This document shows, piece by piece, positions 1 through 9,525 of a stretch of DNA of 14,321 nucleotides; the stretch's first letter is position 1; each line of letters begins with the position of its first letter. The DNA comes from an uncultured Mycoplasma sp. (lineage in GTDB: Bacteria > Bacillota_I > Bacilli_A > Mycoplasmatales > Mycoplasmoidaceae). A program made the translations under genes and the position numbers. The DNA is taken from the NCBI GenBank assembly GCA_947177535.1, contig CAMWUV010000003.1, forward strand, positions 1-14,321, given 5' to 3'. The notes beneath the pieces were generated by a model, which made no database searches, was not told where the DNA came from, and saw nothing but the letters and a program-made list of their open reading frames with translations.

Positions 1-33
1 TGACTTTCCAGCAAATCCCTTGAAACTATTTCT

Positions 34-198
34 TTAATATATTAAATTTTTCTTATCACTTTCAAAAAATGAAACTAAATCATGCAAATTTACATAATTT
101 GAGATTGGAATATGTGTTTGATTAAAACTTGTAAAAATTGAACTATCTTTTCTATTAACATTTATTAAACTGGCTAATTTTTTTCTTAAACTATTCAT
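34..198 (-). CDS. Doubtful small ORF, 54 aa, possibly a broken gene start
   Basis: Reading from the ATG at 198 gives a 54-residue product starting MNSLRKKLASLINVNRK and ending in TAA at 34-36. It has a basic N-terminus and no visible membrane segment or motif; I do not recognise it. No Shine-Dalgarno sequence precedes the ATG (the upstream bases are TTTAATAAATT). After the TAA, the same frame stays open to the window edge (RNSFKGFAGKS), and another frame also stays open (ending EIVSRDLLES). It could therefore be the 5' part of a longer gene interrupted by a stop or frameshift, a true short gene, or chance. The sequence to the left of the window would decide. Confidence 0.3.
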   Translation of the reverse strand: MNSLRKKLASLINVNRKDSSIFTSFNQTHIPISNYVNLHDLVSFFESDKKNLIY

Positions 199-260
199 AA
201 TTTATTAAATAAAGTACACATAAAAATTAAATAATAAAATTAGGATTTGTTATCAAAAAT

Positions 261-293
261 AAAAAAACAAAAGAAAAAATCTTTTGTTTTTTT
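261..293 (-). terminator. A/U-rich intrinsic terminator after the 141-aa gene
   Basis: A perfect 13-bp inverted repeat (arms 261-273 and 281-293, AAAAAAACAAAAG and its complement) encloses a 7-base loop. It lies 19 bases past the stop codon of the minus-strand gene ending at 313. The stem carries its own U-tract in either direction, the usual form of terminators in AT-rich mollicutes, so it could also stop plus-strand transcripts. Confidence 0.75.
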
Positions 294-312
294 AATCATA
301 ATTTTAATAACA

Positions 313-738
313 TTAAGAGATTATTTTTTCTACAGTTTTAAAAAGAGGCCCTAATAAAAAAGCATGAGCTTGTTTTTCTTTTTCTGAAGCGTCTTTTTTA
401 TTAAAATGAACATACATTAAACAGAATATATTAAATAACAATTCATTATTTTGAAAATAATAAATTAATTCTTCTTTAGAATCATTACTCATAAACTTTT
501 TAACAAGTTCAGCTAGATAAGCTTGTTGCTGCTTTCTAGGATCTGTATCCTTAGCATTTTCGCCTAAAATTTGTACAGCTTCTAAAATTTCATTTTTATT
601 CTCACATGTGTATGGGTATTGTGAATCATTATGTACTTTTTTCAAAAATTCAATTTTTTCATCAAAATTTTTATAACAACTTGAAAAAATACTAGATGCT
701 TTAGCTATTCCTTGTAAAACTTTTTCTTTATGGTCCAT
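313..738 (-). CDS. Hypothetical cytosolic protein, 141 aa
   Basis: The product starts MDHKEKVLQGIAKAS and ends KTVEKIIS, with a TAA stop at 313-315. I chose the ATG at 738 over one nine codons upstream because AAGGA (747-751) sits 8 bases before it. It is charged and probably helical, with three scattered cysteines (in FSSCYK, YTCENK and NIFCLM) and no signal peptide or convincing membrane span. The cysteines do not form a paired metal motif. I do not recognise a family. It has a candidate -10 box upstream and a strong terminator downstream, so it looks like a single-gene transcription unit following the P-type ATPase gene. It is most likely real, given the good ribosome site and clean coding pattern, but no function can be assigned. 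Confidence 0.75.
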   Translation of the reverse strand: MDHKEKVLQGIAKASSIFSSCYKNFDEKIEFLKKVHNDSQYPYTCENKNEILEAVQILGENAKDTDPRKQQQAYLAELVKKFMSNDSKEELIYYFQNNELLFNIFCLMYVHFNKKDASEKEKQAHAFLLGPLFKTVEKIIS

Positions 739-774
739 AATAAGTATCCTTGCTTTTAATAACAAAAAAATTTT

Positions 775-780
775 ATTATA
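775..780 (-). promoter_or_regulatory. Candidate -10 box for the 141-aa gene
   Basis: On the minus strand this is a perfect TATAAT, 36 bases before the start codon at 738. No good -35 element is seen 16-18 bases upstream, which is common for mollicute promoters. The box lies in the loop of a weak 7-bp inverted repeat (arms 768-774 and 782-788) followed by Ts, so the same DNA may help end the ATPase transcript. Confidence 0.45.
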
Positions 781-808
781 AAAAATTTAAAAATAAACTG
801 CTTTTGAT

Positions 809-3640
<2,832 letters not shown>

Positions 3641-3705
3641 TTGTTTAATAACCTAAAGTAAAAAATATATAAATTTTGTTTTTCGTAGCTAAAAAACTAA
3701 GAAAA

Positions 3706-3711
3706 TATAAT
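3706..3711 (+). promoter_or_regulatory. Candidate -10 box for cdaM in the divergent intergenic region
   Basis: The 164-base gap 3641-3804 separates the ATPase gene from divergent cdaM. It holds TATAAT at 3706-3711 on the plus strand, with no convincing -35 element. On the minus strand TATATT at 3664-3669 could serve the ATPase gene. The two would be close enough to interfere. Apart from A/T runs nothing else stands out. Confidence 0.35.
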
Positions 3712-3804
3712 TATTTATATCACTTTTATTTGTTTTATTTCAAAATTAATTTAAAATTAAAAGAAATTAATTCAAAAAAATCTTTATATTTGGTGATTAA
3801 GCTT

Positions 3805-4407
3805 ATGGAAAATGCAGTTACAGTAATTCTAGTTTTAGTAGTATTTCTTTTCATATGAATTTTATCAATTTCAACAATTTGATTTTTTTCATCAAATACA
3901 AACTTTTCTAAAATAAAAGAAAATATCAAAAGAAGATTTAACCAAAAAAAAATATCAGAACAAGAAAGAGAAAACTTTATTTTTAATCTTACAGAAACAT
4001 TGATTAGATTAAGTGATAAAAAAATTGGTGCACTAATAATTTATGAACAAAGAAACTCTTTGAGTATTTATGAAGATTCTGGTTTTAAAATAGAATCTAA
4101 ATTTGATATAGAATTTGTAATTGCAGTTTTTTCAAATAAAAAAGCTTCATTCCATGATGGTGCATTAATTGTTTCAAATGGAAACATAAAAGCAATTTCT
4201 TGTTATGTTCCAATAACTAAAGAATCTAATTATTCAAAACATGGAGCAAGACATCGTGCTGCTTTAGGAATATCTGAAATAACTGATTCTATTTCTTTTG
4301 TTGTTTCTGAAACTACAGGAAATATTTCATTTGCAAAAAAAGGTGAACTTAATTCACTTGGAAAAACAAGAGAAGAAATAGATGAAAATTTAAAAAGATT
4401 AATCTAA
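3805..4407 (+). CDS. cdaM: Diadenylate cyclase (c-di-AMP synthase), CdaM type
   Basis: The enzyme condenses two ATP to cyclic di-AMP, a second messenger that controls potassium and osmotic balance in Firmicutes and mollicutes. From the ATG at 3805 it has 200 residues: one hydrophobic N-terminal helix (about 5-31, with an in-frame TGA as Trp), a basic/charged linker (about 32-60), then the DAC (DisA_N) domain. Both signature motifs are present: DGA (118-120, in HDGALIV) and RHR (149-151, in GARHRAAL). One membrane helix and about 200 residues fit the short mollicute CdaM, against three helices in Bacillus CdaA. The frame stays open to a TTG at 3676, but the extra 43 residues are low-complexity and unlike the family. 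GGTG at 3792-3795 is a plausible ribosome site for the ATG. It is followed 36 bases later by tRNA-Ser. Confidence 0.92.
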
Positions 4408-4419
4408 AATAAAATGTTA

Positions 4420-4444
4420 CAATCTATTAGAATGTAATAGATTG
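4420..4444. repeat. Perfect hairpin abutting the 5' end of tRNA-Ser
   Basis: CAATCTATTA (4420-4429) and TAATAGATTG (4435-4444) form a perfect 10-bp inverted repeat around the loop GAATG. The last base of the right arm is the first base of the tRNA. No U-tract follows, so it is not a normal terminator. It could be a processing signal in a cdaM-tRNA co-transcript, an operator, or a coincidence. Confidence 0.5.
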
Positions 4445-4532
4445 GAGACGTACTCAAGTGGTTAAGAGGGCACCCTGCTAAGGTGTTAGATCGGTTTCCG
4501 GTGCATGAGTTCGAATCTCATCGTCTCCGCCA
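4444..4532 (+). tRNA. tRNA-Ser, anticodon GCU (AGC/AGU codons)
   Basis: The 89-base gene folds as a class II tRNA. The acceptor GGAGACG (4444-4450) pairs with CGTCTCC (4522-4528). The anticodon stem GCACC/GGTGT holds the loop CTGCTAA with anticodon GCT at 4477-4479. A long variable arm (about ATCGG-TTT-CCGGT) is typical of tRNA-Ser. The T arm is ATGAG-TTCGAAT-CTCAT. Discriminator G and an encoded CCA (4530-4532) follow. It probably shares a transcript with cdaM, because no separate promoter is evident in the 36-base gap. Confidence 0.97.
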
Positions 4533-4540
4533 TTTACAAT

Positions 4541-4587
4541 AAAATAAAAAAAGATGATCATAATTAATGTTCATCTTTTTTTATTTT
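4541..4587. terminator. Bidirectional terminator between tRNA-Ser and gatB
   Basis: A perfect 17-bp inverted repeat (arms 4541-4557 and 4571-4587, core AAAAAAAGATGA/TCATCTTTTTTT) has a 13-base loop. It follows the tRNA by 8 bases, and its right arm contains the gatB stop codon (4581-4583). It gives a U-tract in both directions and so can end both converging transcripts. Confidence 0.87.
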
Positions 4588-6008
4588 TTATCTAAAATTT
4601 CTTTGAAAATTTTTGTAACAACACTTGGGTTTGCTTGTCCATTAGTGTCTTTCATAACCATTCCTATAAAAAACTTTTCTACTCTTTCAGGTCTATCATT
4701 AAATTGACTAAGCATTTTTTGATTTTCATTAATATATTTTTCTAAAATTGGTTTTAAAATTTTTTCATCCACAATTTGTTTAAAATTGTTTTCTTCAATA
4801 ATTAAATCAATCTCTTTGTTTGTTTCAACTAAAATTTTCAAAATTTCTTTTGCTTGTTTTGCATTAATAGTTTCTTTTTTAATATACAAAATTACTTTTA
4901 ATAATTGGTTTATCAAAAAATCATTAGCATCATTTATTTTTAAATTGAATTTGCTTAGTACTCCAATAAATTCTACACATAATCATCTAATAACTTCACT
5001 AGCATCATTAATTTCTTTGTTAATAAAACTGAATTTTTTATACAATTCAAAATCATCAAGAAGAATACTAACAAAATCTTCAGAAATTTTATTTTCTTTT
5101 AATTCATTTTCAATTTTATTTAAATCAACAAAATTATTTGTGATAGTTTCATTAATAAATTTATCATCTATTTTTCTAACCAAAATATTAGGTTCAACCA
5201 TATAGTGATAATCAACATTGGTAGTTTTTAATCTCATAAATTCAGTTGAAAAAGTTTTATCATCAAACCTTTTAGTAGCCAATAAAACTGGTTCTTGTTT
5301 CAATATTTGTTCAATTTGATGATTTGATTCATACTCAATTGCTTTTTCTACATTAGTAATAGAATTAATATTTTTTATTTCAACTCTTGTTCCAAACTCT
5401 TTTGCACCAATTAAATTAACTGAAATATTTACATCAACCCTTAAAGAACCTTCTTCCATTTTTGCATCAGATATTTGGTTAAAAGTTAAAATTCTTCGTA
5501 ATTGTTTTAAAAATAATCCAGCTTCATGTGCTGATTTAATGCAAGGTTTTGTAACTATTTCTATTAATGGCATACCAGAACGATTATAGTCAAGTAAAAT
5601 TTTATTATTTTCACCTTTAAATTGTTTAGCAGTATCCTCTTCTAAATGAATTCTTTCAATATCAATAAAATGATTTTCACCTATTTTTATTTTTCCATTT
5701 TTTCCAATCGGATGAAACTGCTGTGTGATTTGAAAACCTTTAGGAAGATCTTGAAAAAAATAATTTTTTCTGTCAAAAGAAATATTTTTTTCAATTGTCA
5801 TATTTAAAGCTTTTGCTAAAACAATTGCTTTTTCTATACATTTTTTATTTGGTGATGGCATGATTCCAGGGTGACCTAAATCAATGGGTGAAATATTTGT
5901 ATTTTCTTTGTCATTATGGGAACTTTTTGAAGATGAAAACATTTTTGATTTTGAATTTAAAACAACATGAACTTCTATTCCGATTACAGTTTCAAAATTA
6001 TTCTTCAT
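4581..6008 (-). CDS. gatB: Asp-tRNA(Asn)/Glu-tRNA(Gln) amidotransferase subunit B
   Basis: GatB is the subunit that binds mischarged tRNA and activates its carboxyl group with ATP; ammonia comes from GatA. The 475-residue product has the normal family length and runs through one in-frame TGA (Trp, after EVIR). Visible motifs: GIEVHVVLNSKSKMFSS near the N-terminus, PIDLGHPGIMPSPN, FDRKNYFFQDLPKGFQITQ, HLEEDTAKQ, DYNRSGMPLIEI and EEGSLRVDVN, plus a C-terminal YqeY-type tail with GQANPSVVTKIF. The start ATG at 6008 overlaps the gatA stop by one base (TAATG), suggesting translational coupling. It is the last gene of the ecfS-gatCAB cluster. PGIMPSPN differs from the commoner PGTLPVLN but keeps the surrounding pattern. 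Confidence 0.97.
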
Positions 6009-7396
6009 TATTTTTCACCACTAATTAATTTATCAATTTTATTTGCAAATGCAATTAATTTTGCATCTGAATTAATTTTTCCCATAATATTGATTCCAAT
6101 TGGCATGTTGTTAATTTTTCCCATTGGAATTGTAAATGAAGGAAAACCTCCAAAGTTAGCAATTTGTAAATAATTATCAACATCTGTTGCATTAAATTTA
6201 TTTTCTTTTACATCTTTTACTTTAGGTGCAATTGAACCAGCTCCTGGCATAATAATGAAATCATACTTATTAAAAATTTCATTAATTTTTTCTACAATTA
6301 ATCTTCTAATTTTTTTGCATTTCAATAAAATGTCTTCATTTTCTTTTAAAGTTACATAAGAGCCTAAAACAAATCTTCTTTTAAGTTCTTTTCCAAAATT
6401 TTTAGATCGTGTATTAATAATTTTTTCTTCAAAAGTGTTGCCCGTTCCTTTTTTTCCAAAAGGAACACCTGTAATGTTTTGATAACAACTAACAGCTTCT
6501 GAATAACTTAAAATTTCATAAACTACTGGAATTAAACGAATCAAATCAATTGGATATGTTTCACTACTAAAAACCACTTCATTACTTATTTTCTTAACTG
6601 ATTCTAAAAATAATTTTTTTTCTTCTTGATTTAGCAATTGAATAACATTATCAAAATATGTAACTTTAACATTTTTATCAAAATTATTAATATTTTTGAA
6701 AAAATCAATTTTTGTTACTTGGCTTGTGTAATCATTTTCATCATATTCATTAATAACATCCATAACAAGTGCAACATCAGTAACTGAGTTTGCAAAAACA
6801 CCAACATGATCAATTGAGGGAGAGTAGGGGAAAACACCAAATCTTGAAACTAGACCATAACTTGGTTTATATCCATATACTCCTAAAAAACTAGCTGGCA
6901 TTCTTATTGAGTCTCCAGTATCAGTACCTAATGCAAATGCAACAATTTTTTTAGCAACTAAAACAGCACTTCCACTAGATGATCCACCTGCTATTCTTGT
7001 TTCATCAATAGGATTTAAAACATCTCCATAAGCGCTAAATAAACCAGTTCCCCCTAATCCAAATTCATCTAAATTTGTTTTACAAATTGGAATAGCTCCA
7101 GCTTTATCAAGTAATTTAATAACACTAGCAGAATAAGGACTTTTATAATTTTCAAAAAAAAGAGATCCACCTGTTGTAATAGTATCTTTGACATTAATAT
7201 TATCTTTAACAGCATATAAAATTTTATTCAAATTAGAACTTTGATTATTTTTTACATATTTATAATTTTTTACCAAACTTAAAAAAGCATTTAATTTTTT
7301 GTTTTCTTCTACTTGATTTAAAGTTTTTTCATAATATTTTTTAAATTCATCATCATTATTTTTGATTGTTTTTTGAATATTTAAAATTTCACTCAT
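6008..7396 (-). CDS. gatA: Asp-tRNA(Asn)/Glu-tRNA(Gln) amidotransferase subunit A
   Basis: GatA is the amidase subunit: it hydrolyses glutamine and channels ammonia to GatB. The 462-residue protein has the amidase signature catalytic triad: Lys64 (in YAVKDNINVKD), the cis-Ser139 (in IAGGSSSGSA) and the nucleophile Ser163 (in GTDTGDSIRMPAS). Spacing of 24 residues between the two serines matches the family. The nucleophile motif reads GTDTGDSIR where most bacteria have GSDTGGSIR; the catalytic Ser is intact. No TGA codon interrupts it. One base separates its ATG from the gatC stop (TAG-T-ATG), and AAGG inside the end of gatC (7403-7406) is its ribosome site. The shared organisation means GatA and GatC are made together. 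Confidence 0.97.
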   Translation of the reverse strand: MSEILNIQKTIKNNDDEFKKYYEKTLNQVEENKKLNAFLSLVKNYKYVKNNQSSNLNKILYAVKDNINVKDTITTGGSLFFENYKSPYSASVIKLLDKAGAIPICKTNLDEFGLGGTGLFSAYGDVLNPIDETRIAGGSSSGSAVLVAKKIVAFALGTDTGDSIRMPASFLGVYGYKPSYGLVSRFGVFPYSPSIDHVGVFANSVTDVALVMDVINEYDENDYTSQVTKIDFFKNINNFDKNVKVTYFDNVIQLLNQEEKKLFLESVKKISNEVVFSSETYPIDLIRLIPVVYEILSYSEAVSCYQNITGVPFGKKGTGNTFEEKIINTRSKNFGKELKRRFVLGSYVTLKENEDILLKCKKIRRLIVEKINEIFNKYDFIIMPGAGSIAPKVKDVKENKFNATDVDNYLQIANFGGFPSFTIPMGKINNMPIGINIMGKINSDAKLIAFANKIDKLISGEK

Positions 7397-7397
7397 A

Positions 7398-7676
7398 CTA
7401 AACCTTTATAAATTTTTTTTCTTTTTCTGGTGCTAACTCAAATAATTCATCAACATTATCAAACTCTATAACTTTATCTTCTCTAAAATTATTTGAAATA
7501 ATAATATCTGGATAGTCCATTGGTTCAACATTTGATAAGTCAATAGATTTAACCTTTTCAATTTTTTGAACAGAGTTTTCTATCAAAGAAGAAATTAATT
7601 TTGCTTCTTCATCAGAAATTTCTAGCATTAAATTTTTTGAAATTTCTTTTGTAATTTTATCTGTTAATTTAATCAT
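7398..7676 (-). CDS. gatC: Asp-tRNA(Asn)/Glu-tRNA(Gln) amidotransferase subunit C
   Basis: This small 92-residue subunit wraps around the GatA-GatB interface and stabilises the complex. It shows the GatC pattern: an N-terminal helical part with ISDEEAKLISSLIENSVQKI, then SNVEPMDYP, and a C-terminal part with FREDKV, the conserved region that packs on GatA. Length agrees with the family (about 90-100). The ATG at 7676 has a strong AAGGAG (7682-7687) 5 bases upstream, the best ribosome site of the cluster. The site lies in the 15-base gap after the ecfS stop, so the gene is in the same transcript as ecfS. Placement before gatA supports the call, since GatC sequences are divergent. Confidence 0.93.
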   Translation of the reverse strand: MIKLTDKITKEISKNLMLEISDEEAKLISSLIENSVQKIEKVKSIDLSNVEPMDYPDIIISNNFREDKVIEFDNVDELFELAPEKEKKFIKV

Positions 7677-7691
7677 TTTTACTCCTTGAAC

Positions 7692-8705
7692 TTACATAAA
7701 ATATGGGATTTTATAGTCTTCACTTAACTCTTTACGATAATCTCATTTAATAATAGGTGAAATAACAACATATACAGGATAGATAATTATAAAATTAAAA
7801 ATAATCATTGGAATAAAGAGAACAACTCTAATTAAAAATCAGTTATCATATCCTAAAGTACTTAAATCAGCATCAAAAGATGGCATTAATAAAACATTAA
7901 TAAAAACTTCAGTTACTAAAGAACACATTAAAATTAAACACAAGTTATTAAAATAACTTTTTATTGGTTTTTTATTAATTTTTTCTTTTTCTTTCTTTCT
8001 AAAAAAAATCTGATTTCTTCATTTTCTATATTTATTAGAAAAAAGATAAAGTACTCATATTCCTATAATTAACAAAATTATAAATGCACCAAAAATAATA
8101 ATTAATGTATCAGTTGGTATAATTTCTGGATTAAAAGGCAAAATAGTATGAGTAAATCCTTCTGAATTTTGTTTTATTAAAAAAATAAATAAACTTGTAA
8201 AAAAGAAAGTTAATGCAGAAACCAAAGTTGCAGTTACTGCATACCAAGTTTTATTTTCTTTTCAAAAAGAAAAAATTGTTTTAACTAATCCAGCTAACAA
8301 ACCATAAGCCATTGCTGAAATAAAATATCCATAATGAAAAATTCCAGCAGTCATTAAAATTGAAAGTAAATCAGTTAAACCACCTATTAGGGTTCCAATA
8401 AATGGTCCAAACATAAGTCCACCTATTTTGATAAGTATTCCCTCAATTGTTACTCTACTTCCTGGAAAAGCTCTAAATAAAACTGAAAATGCATTAGATG
8501 TAACAAAAGTTAGCAATAATAAAACAGCAACCGATAAAGCAATAACCATTGCAATATTTGCAATACCTTGTATTGATGGTCTAGGAAAAATGTAATATCT
8601 TTTTTTAAATTTAAAAAAGAAATAAATTTTTTTCAAAGAGGCAAAAATAGTTACTACTATAAAAAATGCTAAAAAAACTAAAACTGCTGAACTTGGTTCA
8701 AACAT
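7692..8705 (-). CDS. ECF transporter S-component, FolT-like, with extra helices
   Basis: S-components are the substrate-binding membrane subunits of energy-coupling factor vitamin importers and work with an EcfA-EcfA'-EcfT module, absent here. The 337-residue protein starts with one hydrophobic helix (about 8-24), then a core with RVTIEGILIKIGGLMFGP and GTLIGGLTDLL (about 85-115), which resembles the folate-type (FolT) S-component signature. It continues through several more helices (about 116-146, 156-177, 200-225, 250-277, 288-315). A basic loop lies near 226-245, RKKEKEKINKK. It is longer than the typical 170-200 residue S-component. The substrate is unproven; folate is the family guess. 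TGA Trp codons occur. An in-frame TAA lies two codons upstream of the ATG at 8705, which fixes the start or places it downstream. AAAAGG (8719-8724) is 13 bases away. Its stop is 15 bases before gatC. Confidence 0.8.
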
Positions 8706-8763
8706 CTTTTATACCATACCTTTTTTTGTTGTATATATTTCTTTACTTTATTATTAGATTTAT

Positions 8764-8802
8764 TTTAACAAAAAAAGAATTTATAAAATCAATATTGTTA
8801 AA
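8764..8802. other. Intergenic 8706-8819 with a weak inverted repeat
   Basis: Between ung and ecfS, TTTAACA (8764-8770) and TGTTAAA (8796-8802) form a 7-bp inverted repeat with a 25-base spacer. It is too loose for a strong terminator. TATATA (8732-8737) on the minus strand is a weak -10 candidate for ecfS. A two-codon ATG-GTA-TAA also precedes the ecfS ATG. None of these is secure. Confidence 0.25.
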
Positions 8803-8819
8803 TTAAAAACAGTTCATTT

Positions 8820-9488
8820 TTATCATTGAATAGGTTTCTTATTTGCTTTAACTAATTCTTCATTTATTCTTTGAAAAATTTTTTTATTCTCTAAATTAAT
8901 TCTGTAACTAAAAGGCGAAGGATGTGATGTTTCAATCACAGCTAAATATTTAAATAAAAGTGGTTTTAAACTAATTGCTTTATTTCCCATTAATAAATAA
9001 ATTATGTTTAAATTGTGTTTACTTAAATATGAAATTAAATTACTTGTAAATGTTTCTCATCCTTTATCTGCATGAGACAAACTTAAATTACTTTCAACAG
9101 TTAAAATTCTATTTAACAATAAAACATTTTGGCTTGCAATATCTGACAAATCATAATTAGTTCTTTTTATATTAAAATCTTTTTCTATTTCTTTAAATAG
9201 ATTTGCTAAAGATTTTGGTTTTACATTTAACTTTGTTGAAAAAGCTAATCCATCTGCCATATTAGGTGTTTGATAAGGATCTTGTCCTAAAATAACTAAA
9301 TTGGTTTCAAAAATTTCAAAAAAAGTTAATGCATTAAATATATCATTAGGTTTAGGAAAAATATTTTTATAGTAATATTCTTTTTCTAAAAAATTATTCA
9401 ATTTTATAAAATAATCTTTTTGTGATTCTTCTTTAAAAAATGGTATTCAACTTTTTTTAACTTTATTTAAACAATTTAATAAAAACAC
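8820..9488 (-). CDS. ung: Uracil-DNA glycosylase (family 1)
   Basis: The enzyme removes uracil from DNA to start base-excision repair. The 222-residue product (including TGA Trp codons at several places) has the family 1 motifs: GQDPY (68-72, catalytic Asp70), DGLAFS, LLLNRILTVESNLSLSHA before a Trp144 from TGA, and the HPSPFS loop (His189). It ends PIQW, followed by TAA. One departure: the residue after GQDPY is Gln rather than the common His. The start is taken as GTG at 9488, because AGGA lies 6 bases upstream and the next part, SWIPFFKEESQKDYF, matches the normal N-terminus of the family. It lies 37 bases after the lipoprotein stop, so the two are probably co-transcribed. Confidence 0.95.
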
Positions 9489-9525
9489 TATTTGTCCTAA
9501 GCTATAATTTTTGTTTTTTATAAAA

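Noticed and set aside
739..765. Upstream ATG for the 141-aa gene
   Set aside because: AAGGA is placed 8 bases before the ATG at 738, and the extra nine residues would include that ribosome site.
3676..3804. Longer cdaM start at TTG 3676
   Set aside because: The added 43 residues are low-complexity and unlike CdaM, and the ATG at 3805 gives the expected 200 residues with one membrane helix.
8764..8802. Terminator or operator between ung and ecfS
   Set aside because: The 7-bp repeat has a 25-base spacer and no U-tract; it is weak enough to be chance in A/T-rich DNA.
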